Shown here in pieces: positions 17,136 through 27,061 of a DNA stretch of 36,841 bases. Source of the DNA: Sergeia podlipaevii. Lineage: Eukaryota > Euglenozoa > Kinetoplastea > Trypanosomatida > Trypanosomatidae. Position 1 is the first letter of the stretch; each line of letters begins with the position of its first letter. The DNA lies in assembly GCA_030849805.1 (NCBI GenBank), contig JASANZ010002031.1, positions 1-36,841 of the forward strand, written 5' to 3'. The position numbers and the translations under genes were made by a program. The notes below the pieces were generated by a model. The model had not been told where the DNA came from, did not search any database, and was given only the letters and a program-made list of their open reading frames with translations.

Positions 17136-18542
17136 ATGTACAACCTCATGAATTCTGTAGATACAGAAAAGGAGGTTCCGCGCGTAGAGCAGCCACCACT
17201 CCAGGAAGGAAGCGGTAAGAAAAGGAAGAAGGTGGCCAAAGCTTTTACCTTTGCCAACTACCCGAGTCGCAAGATTGCTCTGCGCATTGCTTACCACGGC
17301 CACGTACACGATGGGTTATCCAAGCAGGACGATACGGAAAATACAATTGAAACAATTGTCTGTAACGCGTTGAAGCGCTTGCGACTCATTCCCGAGGCTG
17401 GCCCAGAGAATTTTGGCCGGTGTGGCCGCACAGATAAAGGCGTGAGTGCGCTCGGCAACTGTTTTTCCTTTATCGTACGTGCGTCTTGCAGCGCTGATGC
17501 AACACCCCAGGAGCCCCCACTAGACTACTGCAACATGCTGAACCATATACTGCCACCAACGGTTCGCATTGTGGGCTTTGCGCTTGTGGACAACGACTTT
17601 GACGCCCGCTTCTCCTGTGTCAGCCGCAGCTACCGATATTACTTTTGCCATCGAGGGCTTGACCTCGAGGCGATGCGTCGTGCTGCCTCGTACTTTCTTG
17701 GAAAGCACAACTTCCGCAACTTCTGCAAAATGGACGTCGTGAACGTCAGTAACTTTGATCGTGATATCATGTCCGTGGGTATTTACCCCAGCGAGCTTCT
17801 TCCAGAGGTAGTCTCTTACTTTGAAATCAAGGCGAACTCATTCTTGTATCACCAAATCCGCTGCACCATGGAGGTGCTCTTTCTTGTTGGGCGTGGCCTC
17901 GAGGAGCCAGAAGTGGTGAAGAGTCTGCTGGAGCGCGGGGATGCGAAGCCGATCTATCCACTTGCGGACGGTACTCCGCTTGTACTGTGGGACTGTGCTT
18001 TCCACGATGTGCAGTGGCAGCTCTCACACCGCGCGCTGCGTGCGGTGGAACGCGAGCTGCAAGATATCGGTACTGCACTTCTCATTCGTGCCTCGGCAGC
18101 TGCGTCTATGCGCTCGCAGGTGTTGGCGTGGTATGCTGGCACGGCGGACGAGGCGGAAGGGAAGGACCGCCAGAAGCCCGTACTGGGAAGTAGCAGTGGT
18201 GCACCAGACGCATGGTCGGCGACAGGGTGTGACTGGACGCACTCTCGCACACACGATGCGCTGAAAGTTCGCAGGGCGGATCTCTTTCGCGAGGCGCAGC
18301 GTGAAAAGCTGGGGGAAGAGGAAGCGGAGGGGAAGAGAGAGCAAGCTGCTGGATTGAGCTCGGGCTCGGGTTCGGCAGCGCTACCACCGAAGGGATATGT
18401 CAAGCTTCTTGACAGAGAGACAGAGCGGACGTATGAAGAGGAGGTGACGGAGCTGAGTCAGCGGAAGCGAGCACGATATGACGCGAATGAGGTGAAAAAA
18501 GCTGCGGGGGCGGAACGCTACAAAAATGGCACGTGCCAGTGA
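17136..18542 (+). CDS. PUS3: tRNA pseudouridine synthase, PUS3/Deg1 type (TruA family)
   Basis: Predicted 468-residue TruA-family enzyme, expected to make pseudouridine at positions 38/39 of tRNA anticodon arms. A basic N-terminal stretch (KKRKKVAKAF) precedes the domain. Conserved blocks are KIALRIAYHGHVHDG, the catalytic FGRCGRTDKGVSALG with Asp100, HILPPTVRIVGFA, ARFSCVSRSYRYYF with its Tyr, KHNFRNFCKMDV, and FLYHQIRCTMEVLFLVGRGL. FRNFCKMD, the HQIRC block and LVLWDCAF match PUS3 better than PUS1 or bacterial TruA. After about residue 310 comes a long charged extension ending in a Lys/Arg-rich tail (QRKRARYDANEVKKA), possibly for RNA binding or nuclear targeting. The start at 17136 is the first ATG after the acceptor AGs; the longer frame upstream is pyrimidine tract. 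Confidence 0.92.
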   Translation: MYNLMNSVDTEKEVPRVEQPPLQEGSGKKRKKVAKAFTFANYPSRKIALRIAYHGHVHDGLSKQDDTENTIETIVCNALKRLRLIPEAGPENFGRCGRTDKGVSALGNCFSFIVRASCSADATPQEPPLDYCNMLNHILPPTVRIVGFALVDNDFDARFSCVSRSYRYYFCHRGLDLEAMRRAASYFLGKHNFRNFCKMDVVNVSNFDRDIMSVGIYPSELLPEVVSYFEIKANSFLYHQIRCTMEVLFLVGRGLEEPEVVKSLLERGDAKPIYPLADGTPLVLWDCAFHDVQWQLSHRALRAVERELQDIGTALLIRASAAASMRSQVLAWYAGTADEAEGKDRQKPVLGSSSGAPDAWSATGCDWTHSRTHDALKVRRADLFREAQREKLGEEEAEGKREQAAGLSSGSGSAALPPKGYVKLLDRETERTYEEEVTELSQRKRARYDANEVKKAAGAERYKNGTCQ

Positions 18543-19790
18543 CGCTGGAACCACAAATCTTCAATAATAGTGACCTGCCACGGCATCGCATGTTTTGAAT
18601 GCTTTCCTTTACGTTTGAATAAACCAATAATTTTTTCTCGCATTCAATGCGCCTGTTTTGTAGGTGTCGGTGTGGGCTAATACTGGAGTCTCTATACGTT
18701 TAACTTACCTAATGATTATCAAAGATAAATACTTGATATATACGCAGATTTTAAAACGTGTGGCTTTTCCTTTTGCTAAATACCAACGCACAACTGATTT
18801 GATGTTTTTTTTAAATTATTTTAATGTTCGGTATCTGCTCGATTTTCTGATTTTCGTTTTTTTTTTCTTTTCTTATTGCTTAAAATACTAACGTAATTAA
18901 AAAGAATTTTGTACGCAACATAATTAAAGAGGTGCTACGACCCGACAGATTACATATCAAGGAACGACACCCTTTTTCTGCTACCCGTTGGGACGCCTTT
19001 TTGTTTTAGATTTTTTTTTTTTATTGTCACAATTTTTTTTTTTAGCTGGAATTAAAGGAAGGAAAGCTAATAATACGTAGGATATCTAAAGCACAAAAGG
19101 AAGTCGCGTTGCAGTCAACTGATCTTGAAAAAGAAGATTATACACATATATCTGCTTTGTCCTTGCACACAATCTCAACTGCTACAATCGTCAGAGAATA
19201 AAGGAGGACAAGAAACAAGCGCATTGTATATATTTTTTTACTGATTCCTTTCTTTCTGCCTTGTAGAAGTTGCGTTGTTTTCAGTACTACTGAAGCAGAG
19301 AAAAAAAAAGAAAAGAAAACGGATATTACGTCACTTCCGGGCAGCAGGTAACATCACGATTTTTTTTTTTTTTTTTGGCGCTGAGGGTCTCACTGGTTTT
19401 CTTTTTTTCAGTATTTTCTTTTTATTAGTGTTGTTTATCTCTGTGTGTGTGTTTCTCTGCTTGTGCGAAGGCTATTTCCTCTTACTTTATAGATATATAT
19501 ATATATATATATATATAGATAGATATATAACTCTAGGCGGTTGGCATAGGGGAGAGGCCATCATCATTTTTTTTTTTCTTTCGTATCTTTTTCACAAGTC
19601 ACCTTCTAGAAGTTCGTAGCGGAGGGAGGGTGATCTGTTGCGCGGCCTTCTTCTTGTGCTGTTTCCTTTCTCTTTCACCTTTTTTTGTGGCTGCATAGGA
19701 AACTTTGATCTTTATTTATTTATTTTTTTTGCAACAACGTGAACCCACAGAAGAACCTATAGTACTGAAATTATATTCTTTTTCTGCTTA
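18543..19790. other. Long spacer (about 1.3 kb) with TA repeat
   Basis: AT-rich DNA with many T tracts and a TA microsatellite at about 19493-19516, followed by imperfect GATA-type units to about 19530. Open frames at 18664-18891 and 19275-19619 are Phe/Lys homopolymer translations and not supported. I see no tRNA or other RNA gene. Confidence 0.6.
19493..19530. repeat. TA microsatellite with GATA units
   Basis: AT/TA repeat followed by short GATA-type units in the long spacer upstream of the kinase gene. Confidence 0.85.
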
Positions 19791-19878
19791 CATTTCTTTC
19801 TTTTCTTTTTTTGTGAATTTACAACACTAACAATAATATCTACTTTTTACATTAATACAGAGAGAGAGAGAGAGAGGA
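19791..19878 (+). promoter_or_regulatory. Acceptor region of eIF2 kinase gene overlapping an AG microsatellite
   Basis: A pyrimidine tract (19791-19812, with a smaller one near 19841) leads to AATACAG, with the AG at 19859-19860. An uninterrupted AG repeat continues from 19859 to about 19877, before the ATG at 19898. Every unit is a potential acceptor dinucleotide. Confidence 0.5.
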
Positions 19879-19897
19879 AATCTAGATAGACTGTGTA

Positions 19898-22800
19898 ATG
19901 CCCGCAGAAACTGTGCCTTCTCCTCAGAAACATCTAGTTCTTCGCTTAGTGGTGTTGAGCCTTGATGGCTCCCTGAAGTGCTACTCTGTTCCTGACGGGA
20001 CGCTTCTCTGGCACAACCAGCTCCCCACTACTACTTCACTGCTCGAGTGTGTGGCACAGTCACGGCGAGAAGACAAGGACACTGGCGCTGTGAAGCAGGA
20101 TCACAAAAGTGCCGTATCAAGTGACTTCAAGCCGCCACCACTTCCACCAGGGGCAGATAGCGTTGACAGCCGATCGCTCTCTCCTCACTTTTCGAACGTA
20201 CGTTCCAGTGATGTGCTGAGCAGCGCTAACGGCATAACGAGTCTCGTGGGTAGCATCAACACCACCGCATCACATAAGCAGGCAGCAGCAGCAGCAGCAC
20301 CAGACTCTCCGACTGGCACCCTCACATATTCATCGCCATCACCGTCTGGGTACTCCACACAGGGATCGTTCAATTCTCCCAAGACTACCTCTTTCAAACC
20401 AAACTGCCCTTTCTGCTACCGGCGAGGAGGGAGCTCTGTCCCTGCGTTTAGCGACCCATGCAGCCCACTTACAGGTTCTTGTTCATCTGTGGTAGCAAGC
20501 GCAGTGGGGCAAAGAAGCACGGCGGCAAGTGACCTGCTCAACAACAACAACTGGCTTGCGATGCTCAAGCTGCCGTGTTTGGACTCCTCGAGAGGCGAAA
20601 AAAAGGAATTGGAGGACGAAAGCAACAATGGAGAAGGGTCTGTGGGTCCTTACACTGTGGTGGAGCGACCACAGTGGTACTGGCGTGGTACGCCGCCCCC
20701 AGCCTCTATGGATGGCGTGTCGAGCGATCTCTCGTTAGCATCGACGGCGGAAACGGCAATCAAGTGGGTTCCTTTGGAAGACGCAGTGGAGCAGTGGAGC
20801 CGGTACTGCTGTCGAGAGCATCGCGTCATCATGCTGCGAGGATCAGAGGATATCTATCTAGAAGTCGATCTGACGACAGGCACCTGTCACACCTTCGCAG
20901 AGGAAGCTGAAGGAGAAGGAAAAGCAGAACACAACAGACAGCGCGGGCATCAAACGGACGGTACAGGTAATAGTGGCGGTAGCAGCCAACTAGTGTTGAC
21001 TCCTTCGAGCGGAACGCGAGTACAGCGACATCATTCCCCAACGTCCCCTGCACTCGGACTCAGCGGAAGTGTATCGCTGCTGCGGCAAAGCAGCTCCATC
21101 TCCAAGATGGCGCGTCTTCACGGGCCCCTCAGTGGTAGCGGCAACAGTGTGTCTCGCAGCTTCCCAGCATCTCCGATGAGCCCCTTGCGTCCTTCCACCT
21201 CTGCGAGTATGGCGACGAGCGTACCGGAGGCAGTGAAGGCAGAGAGGCATGAGGAGGAAGACGAAATGGATGAGGACTCCAATTGCGGTTGTGCCTCTCA
21301 GACGCCGCCAATGCTGTCTGTGCTCTTGACGCGGCGCACGACACGTGTTTTTCATCCCATCACCACCGGCTCTGCCGTCCACAATACTGGAACGACCTCT
21401 TCTTACTCATCCTCGTCGTCCATAAAGCAGCGACATCGTGGTGCCGGTGGTGGTGGCGGCTCTTCTTTAGCAAGAGCCGCTGCGCAGGCACGACAGGGCA
21501 AGAACGCCTCAGCCGTGGTGCAGCTGATCGGAACATCAGTGACCATAGAGCTTCTGAGAGAAGATGATGCCGAAGAGGAAGATTACGACTCTCAGAGCAC
21601 GGGAGACGAGAGGGAAGATGTAAAGGGAAATGCTGGTCTCAAGAGTGCTTCCAGGGATGGAGGACAAATCGGAGGTTACGCTGTGCGCTGCTCAGCGGAG
21701 GGGCAGATTTGCATCGCAGTTAATCCTGCAGATAACGCAGTTCCTACTGGTCAAGTGGGCGGTGATGTTTTCATCCAAACAGACCAACCCATTGTGGCCG
21801 CATTTGTCCTTAAGCGCGGTGGCACTTCATCATCACTATCATCGCCTATCTCTGTCGCTGCTGACCGTGTAGGGGAATGCGCTCCTTCTTCATCCTCTGT
21901 GTTCATGGTCACTGCGGTCGGGGAACCCAAGTGGGAGCTTCACCCACTGCGTGTCTATAGCCACTCACTGGACTCTTCCTCTGACTCAAGATTGTCACAC
22001 CCTCACTACTACTCTCTGCAATCTGAAGAGGCAACTATTGCAAGCGACAATGAGGCACTTAGCCGCGCGCAGGTGCGCATGGCTGGTTATGTTGTTTGTC
22101 GAGAGGAAGCTGGCCGGCCAGATGTTCCTCACATTCTCATTGAGGGCATGAGCGGAGAATCCCAACTAGAAGCAGAGAAGGAGGAAGATGAAGAAGGAGA
22201 GGAAGTAAGTGAGAGCAGCGATGCTTCTATACGCAGTCAGCAAAGCCCCGCAACGGAAAGTAGCGACACTACTGCATACTCTCACTCTTCTGTTGCTGAG
22301 GAGGAAAAGAAGGAGGAGGATGAAGAGTGTAGGGACGATGCCAGCAGCAGCATCAGCAGCGACAATAGCAGTGCGGCGCTCGCTCGCGGTCGTTTCTGGG
22401 CACGTACTGCTCTACCAACCCCTTCTACCACAACAGGCAGCACGACCACTACACAGAAAAAGTACTCGGAGAGTTATGTGAACACACCAGGAGGTACGAT
22501 GTCACACGGCGAGGGTGCAGGGACAAGTGGCGGCGGCGGCGGTGGGGACGCTAGCACACTGCCAGTATCTTCCTTTTTCGATGAGAATTTTGATCCGCTA
22601 TTACTACTTGGTAAAGGCGTGAGCGGTGCCGTCTTGCTGGTGCGACACCGCGTGACGGGGCTCTTCTATGCGGTAAAGGTGCTCCTCGCGCGGGACCACG
22701 AGAGCGAGCAAGACGTTCTGCAAGAGATACGGGTTCACGCAATGGTGGAGCACCGGCACCTGGTGCGCTATTATGCATGCTGGTCCGAGGTGGTAACACC

Positions 22801-24625
22801 CCAACGCGCACGGCAGCTTGCTCTTATTGGTTTGTGCGACAGAAGAGAGGCGGGACTAACCTTCAGTAGACTCATCACAGATGGCAGCACAACAGGAAGC
22901 TTAAGTGCAAGCTTCTCTATGCAATCAAGACCGGAAAGAGCAATGACGCAGGCAAAGAGTTCTCAAGGAGTAGGCATCTGGAGTCATCTGAAGCTGAGTC
23001 ACGAAGGCGCCGCTCCGGATATGCTACTTGGAGATGGGAGCTTCAGCGTATTGACCACCGACGAAAGCTACAGCCGAAACAGGAAGCACGCAGGCAATCA
23101 TCGCAGCCTCATGTCAGTGCGCAGAAGCTCTGATGATGAGTCGACGGAAGTGTCATCGACGTACGATAGCGATGACGATGAAAGTGACGGCTCAGACACG
23201 GAAGGGTCAAGGACGAGAGAGAGGGGAAAGCACACCTATGAATATGAAAGCAGCGATGATGGCACGATTATCGGATCGCGCGTGGTATTCCTTCAGATGG
23301 AGTTCTGTCAGATGACGCTGGCGCAGCATCTTGCAACACGTTCACGCATTGACAGAGTCGAGAATTTAATCATTGCTCTTCAGATCCTTATGGGTTTGCG
23401 CTCGCTGCATCAGCGCGGCATTTTGCATCGCGACATCAAGCCCTTGAATATCTTCTTGGACTATCGCTGTCAGTTCGCTCCAGCAGATGTCGATACGCTC
23501 TGCGACGACAGCGATGTAGAAGATGAGAGAGGGGGCGACACTCGTGCTGTTGCTACGGGGCTAGCGCTTCAGGCCTTTGTAGATAGTGACCCGTATGGCA
23601 ATAGTTTACAACCAGTGAGCGCTGTAACTGTGGTAGATAAACATATGGAGGCGTCGTGCTCGGCGCTTGCGTGTGTGGTGCCTGGTGCAAGCCCGCCATC
23701 CCAGAATACTGCTACCTTTGTCATGCCTCAAGCACGCTTCCGCGAAGACGAACATCCCCAGACGCTTTCCTGGGAAGCCACAAGCAACGGCCATGAAGCA
23801 CGTGATGCGGCACTAGACGTGCTTCTTGGCACCCCACATCGCTCTTCAGACGAGCTCATTTCTGAACGACTCGATCGAGTGGCGAGCCGCTGGCGAAATT
23901 TACTTGCCCCCTCCATAAGAACAGGCATACCGTCGACATCTTCTCTCCGCTGCGATGTGGTGCAGGAAATTGTAGGGGACGAGGCAAGTGAAGAGGAGGA
24001 AGCCACCTTGCTACAGGTGGGCAGCACAAATGCATTTACTTCAGGGTCTCTTCAAGCGAAGGATCACGCCTTTGGTAGCGGCTCTTCTTCACAGCAGCGA
24101 GAGCAAGGTAAGAGGTCTGCAATCCCGCGCAAGATACGCGAAAGCGCCGAGGTGCGGAGGCGCCTTAGGCATGAAGCGGAATGGCTCCTGCGGCGACTGG
24201 TGCAGGTGCGTCTTGGTGACTTTGGCCTTGCGAAGCACATTTATCAGCAAAAAATTGACGTGGCCGGTTTCTTTGCTCAGAACGAGGCCAACACAGTGGG
24301 GGCTGGCTCCCCGTTGTACTCTAGCCCGGAGCAACGAGCAGGTGATGTGTGCACAGCCAAGTCAGACGGGTTTTCATTGGCGATGGTCATTGCAGAGATG
24401 TACATCATTCCAAAGACTTATGGTGAGCGGGAGAAGACACTTAACGAGACACGCGCGGGGAAATTTCCGGCACCGGCGCTGCTTGCTCAGTACCCTGAGT
24501 TGGCTGTTGTACAAAGCCTGACCAGGGAGAAGCCCGCACAGCGCATGACGCTGGAAAAGGCTCAGGCACAAGTACATGCTATTCTTATCGATTGTCTCAT
24601 GGAGAAATACTGTGAGGACATGTAG
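19898..24625 (+). CDS. eIF2-alpha kinase-like protein (PERK/GCN2 group)
   Basis: Predicted 1575-residue Ser/Thr kinase of the eIF2-alpha (PEK/GCN2) group, which would reduce translation under stress. The C-terminal kinase has GKGVSGAVLLV (about 904), YAVKV with Lys near 926, VRYYACWSE typical of the group, an acidic insert of about 165 residues before VVFLQMEFC, GILHRDIKPLNIFLD (HRD near 1177), LGDFGLAKH (DFG near 1441), and VGAGSPLYSSPEQ in the activation segment. About 260 residues separate HRD and DFG where some 20 are usual. The N-terminal half has scattered propeller-like strands (VVLSLDGSLKCYSVPDGTLLWH; IYLEVDLTTGTCHTF; LTRRTTRVFHPITTG) resembling PERK/IRE1 sensor domains, separated by Ser/Gly-rich and acidic stretches. 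No signal peptide or membrane helix is visible. Kinase class is firm; calling it PERK-like rests on the N-terminus and is tentative. Confidence 0.85.
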   Translation: MPAETVPSPQKHLVLRLVVLSLDGSLKCYSVPDGTLLWHNQLPTTTSLLECVAQSRREDKDTGAVKQDHKSAVSSDFKPPPLPPGADSVDSRSLSPHFSNVRSSDVLSSANGITSLVGSINTTASHKQAAAAAAPDSPTGTLTYSSPSPSGYSTQGSFNSPKTTSFKPNCPFCYRRGGSSVPAFSDPCSPLTGSCSSVVASAVGQRSTAASDLLNNNNWLAMLKLPCLDSSRGEKKELEDESNNGEGSVGPYTVVERPQWYWRGTPPPASMDGVSSDLSLASTAETAIKWVPLEDAVEQWSRYCCREHRVIMLRGSEDIYLEVDLTTGTCHTFAEEAEGEGKAEHNRQRGHQTDGTGNSGGSSQLVLTPSSGTRVQRHHSPTSPALGLSGSVSLLRQSSSISKMARLHGPLSGSGNSVSRSFPASPMSPLRPSTSASMATSVPEAVKAERHEEEDEMDEDSNCGCASQTPPMLSVLLTRRTTRVFHPITTGSAVHNTGTTSSYSSSSSIKQRHRGAGGGGGSSLARAAAQARQGKNASAVVQLIGTSVTIELLREDDAEEEDYDSQSTGDEREDVKGNAGLKSASRDGGQIGGYAVRCSAEGQICIAVNPADNAVPTGQVGGDVFIQTDQPIVAAFVLKRGGTSSSLSSPISVAADRVGECAPSSSSVFMVTAVGEPKWELHPLRVYSHSLDSSSDSRLSHPHYYSLQSEEATIASDNEALSRAQVRMAGYVVCREEAGRPDVPHILIEGMSGESQLEAEKEEDEEGEEVSESSDASIRSQQSPATESSDTTAYSHSSVAEEEKKEEDEECRDDASSSISSDNSSAALARGRFWARTALPTPSTTTGSTTTTQKKYSESYVNTPGGTMSHGEGAGTSGGGGGGDASTLPVSSFFDENFDPLLLLGKGVSGAVLLVRHRVTGLFYAVKVLLARDHESEQDVLQEIRVHAMVEHRHLVRYYACWSEVVTPQRARQLALIGLCDRREAGLTFSRLITDGSTTGSLSASFSMQSRPERAMTQAKSSQGVGIWSHLKLSHEGAAPDMLLGDGSFSVLTTDESYSRNRKHAGNHRSLMSVRRSSDDESTEVSSTYDSDDDESDGSDTEGSRTRERGKHTYEYESSDDGTIIGSRVVFLQMEFCQMTLAQHLATRSRIDRVENLIIALQILMGLRSLHQRGILHRDIKPLNIFLDYRCQFAPADVDTLCDDSDVEDERGGDTRAVATGLALQAFVDSDPYGNSLQPVSAVTVVDKHMEASCSALACVVPGASPPSQNTATFVMPQARFREDEHPQTLSWEATSNGHEARDAALDVLLGTPHRSSDELISERLDRVASRWRNLLAPSIRTGIPSTSSLRCDVVQEIVGDEASEEEEATLLQVGSTNAFTSGSLQAKDHAFGSGSSSQQREQGKRSAIPRKIRESAEVRRRLRHEAEWLLRRLVQVRLGDFGLAKHIYQQKIDVAGFFAQNEANTVGAGSPLYSSPEQRAGDVCTAKSDGFSLAMVIAEMYIIPKTYGEREKTLNETRAGKFPAPALLAQYPELAVVQSLTREKPAQRMTLEKAQAQVHAILIDCLMEKYCEDM

Positions 24626-25160
24626 GAGGGAATGGGGAGGACAGGGAGGCGATGTTACAAGTGTTTGTTTCCTTGTCTGCACTCAGGCTTTTTTTTCTGA
24701 TGTAGTACTTTTCCTTTTTATTGTTGTTGTTGACGTGCTTGCTGGCAAAAGAAAACCGAAAAAGGCTGGAAAGTACCTCATCTTATATTATTAACATCAT
24801 TAATGCTATGTTTTTTTCTTTGTTTTCCGTAAGCGTGAGCGGTGCACATATGTATCTTCTTTTATGTGTATGTTGCACCTGCTTATTCTTGTATACATAA
24901 TCGTTTGTTTTTTTACTACACATATATATACACTTGTTCTGGTAGTTCCTACTTTAAAAATTGTGGAAAGAGCAAGGAAATTCCAACTTTCAGCTGGCCA
25001 GTTCGCCTCTATTAAGCGTCACAGATATTATTACTATCAAAAGTAGCTATGTTAAAAATCTCTTTATTATTGTTTTAGTATACATTTATTTTCTTATTGA
25101 TGCCCTATTATTATATATATTTTTGGTACGTCTCAAATTTAGCACAGAAGCACACTTTAG
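24626..25160. other. Spacer after kinase gene
   Basis: AT-rich spacer with TA-type and T-rich tracts. The short open frames are low in complexity. No gene seen. Confidence 0.65.
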
Positions 25161-25180
25161 CTATTTTTTTTTTTTCTTAG
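25161..25180 (+). promoter_or_regulatory. Trans-splice acceptor of DUF1796 gene
   Basis: A clean pyrimidine tract ends in TTTTTCTTAG, with the AG at 25179-25180. The ATG is at 25203, giving a 22-nt native 5' UTR. Confidence 0.65.
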
Positions 25181-25202
25181 GACTTTCACATTTATCGTAC
25201 TC

Positions 25203-26348
25203 ATGCGCCGCTGGGTTTCGCTAGGGGGTTGGTGTGGTCCCTCGTTGATGCTCTCAAAGCTTGGCGTCCGACCATCCGAGGAGTCTCTTCCATTTGACAT
25301 GGTGCGCTGCACCTTTGACGGCATTGTGGAGCTTACTGCCAACGGCTTTGCTAAGGGCTACTTTCCTGGTCCACTTCACACACGCCCGTTTGTGCCCGAT
25401 CCTGTCGCCATCTGGCTTTTGTTTCGCGGCCAGCACACCTGTTTTACCCACTTTGACATCAACAATGACCATATCATTGCTGAGTTTCAGCGGCGAATCA
25501 ATGAATGGGAGCGCCTGCTGCTCTCTCCCTCAGCCCGTAATTCCTCGGAGTACGCCCAGGAGCCGGCACCCATCCGCCCCGTCACGTTTTTGCGCACAGT
25601 TATCGCAGAGAATCCTCTTGAAGAGTTAGAGATGTTGCCCCGCTTTCATGGTGTGGTGCGGGAGCGCACGCAAGGCAAACTGCCTTTCCGCACTGTCATG
25701 GTCGTGCATGATCAGGACGCCATTACACGCCCGTTGTGCCGCATTGATGACCAGAGCGGTGCCGCGTCTTCATGTATTCTCTGGAACCTTAAGCGTGATC
25801 GCTCACTGGCGGCGCGATCTGGGTCGGCCACAGCTGCATCTGAGGGACAGGAAACCCCTCAGCAACACCAACAGCAGGAGCAGCGTTCTTCGCTGTTTGA
25901 TGAATGTCATGACGGGTATCAGACAATCATCACGACGATGGCAAAGGAGGTGCGCTGGCGTTCATTGGAGAGCAGTCTGCCAACCTTACACGAGTACACC
26001 ATTTCGCGCCGACAACAGGAGCAGCAGCTCTTTACTCCGTATACTGAGCTCAGTAGGGTAGAAGGTGTGCCGGCGGTACGAGGCAGTTGCAAAGGTTTTG
26101 GCTCTACTTTCTCCGGTGCTGTTGGTAAGTGCATCTACTGCGGTGACATCACGGGCCACGCGGTAGACAAGACAGCTTTTGATACCGGGCGGCCGTGGAG
26201 TGACGAGGAGTGTGATGCACTGCTCATGGCCTATGCCATGCACGCTGGGGACGAGGTGGCTGCGGTGGAAGCGGTGGCGCTCGATCAGCGGCGCGGTGCC
26301 AATGAAACATGGGAACGGCTACAGGTACTCATTGGAAAAAGGGGGTGA
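25203..26348 (+). CDS. DUF1796 papain-like-fold protein with C-terminal CxxC/SANT-like tail
   Basis: Predicted 381-residue protein. The N-terminus (WVSLGGWCGPSLMLSKLG, Cys11; then LPFDMVRCTFDGIVE) matches DUF1796, a family predicted to be papain-like cysteine peptidases but of unproven activity. THFDIN (His83), the RRINEWERLL helix and VTFLRTV near residue 120 continue the pattern. The domain starts right at the first ATG, so there is no room for a signal peptide. A Gln/Glu-rich spacer (about 215-230) leads to a C-terminal region not typical of the family: GKCIYCGD (Cys310, Cys313; a possible half zinc site) and WSDEECDALLMAYAMHAGD (from Trp332), which resembles the first helix of a SANT/Myb-type fold. 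Function is unknown; the peptidase assignment is a family prediction. Confidence 0.72.
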   Translation: MRRWVSLGGWCGPSLMLSKLGVRPSEESLPFDMVRCTFDGIVELTANGFAKGYFPGPLHTRPFVPDPVAIWLLFRGQHTCFTHFDINNDHIIAEFQRRINEWERLLLSPSARNSSEYAQEPAPIRPVTFLRTVIAENPLEELEMLPRFHGVVRERTQGKLPFRTVMVVHDQDAITRPLCRIDDQSGAASSCILWNLKRDRSLAARSGSATAASEGQETPQQHQQQEQRSSLFDECHDGYQTIITTMAKEVRWRSLESSLPTLHEYTISRRQQEQQLFTPYTELSRVEGVPAVRGSCKGFGSTFSGAVGKCIYCGDITGHAVDKTAFDTGRPWSDEECDALLMAYAMHAGDEVAAVEAVALDQRRGANETWERLQVLIGKRG

Positions 26349-26955
26349 TAAGGCTTTTTTTGCTGCTTCTTAAACCCAGTGGACACTTTTTGTAGTAGTA
26401 AGAGTAGCTGCCTATTCTTTTTTTTTTTTTTAACACGTTTAAAAATAGAATTTTTGCACACAAACTTCGATTTAAAAAGGCAGTGCGCACTTTCTCCCCC
26501 TCCCAGTTACACGTTGCCATTGAACAGTACTCACTTTTATGGTGTTTTGTCTCTTTTTTTTTTTCTCTTTGGACGTTTGCTTCATTTTTATTTGTTCACA
26601 ATTTTTACATAGCATTACAAAAAAGTGTATGAACAGTTACCTTTTATACTATCTGTTTTCAGCATTTGCTGACGACTAATGCTAATTGGGCTGCGTTAAA
26701 GATTGATTTTTTTAAAAAGTAAACACTGAAATCGGAATACATATGGATAGCATGCCCCTCGCGTCGTCATTGTTCTCTTTTCCCCTTCCTTATATTTTCA
26801 CTATCAATACATTCACACACACACGCACACACTTTAGCAAGTACTATTTATTGTGTATTGGTACGTTTGCTTCTGAGAAACACACGTTCAATATTGCATT
26901 TTTCTTTTATCCATTGTAGTAACTCACTTTGCACTTATTAGCTTACTGGTTGCGG
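26349..26955. other. Spacer with CA repeat
   Basis: AT-rich spacer with T tracts and a CA-type run at about 26811-26831. The open frame near 26379-26612 is Phe-rich tract translation. No gene seen. Confidence 0.65.
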
Positions 26956-27007
26956 TGTTTTTTTTTTTTCCTTTTTTGCCACATCTTGGGCACTTTGGAA
27001 ATTTGAG
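26956..27007 (+). promoter_or_regulatory. Acceptor region of PH/kelch gene
   Basis: A pyrimidine tract (about 26957-26977) is followed by a stretch without AG up to TTTGAG, with the AG at 27006-27007. The ATG follows at 27062. Confidence 0.45.
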
Positions 27008-27061
27008 TGAACACAACTAGTCGTAGAAAATAGAGGGAGGAATATAGAGCTCTTTGGTGTG

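Noticed and set aside
19275..19619. A 114-codon frame with a hydrophobic stretch resembling a membrane protein
   Set aside because: The hydrophobic run is translated T tracts (Phe/Leu) and the end is translated TA repeat (Ile-Tyr). It has no domain features.
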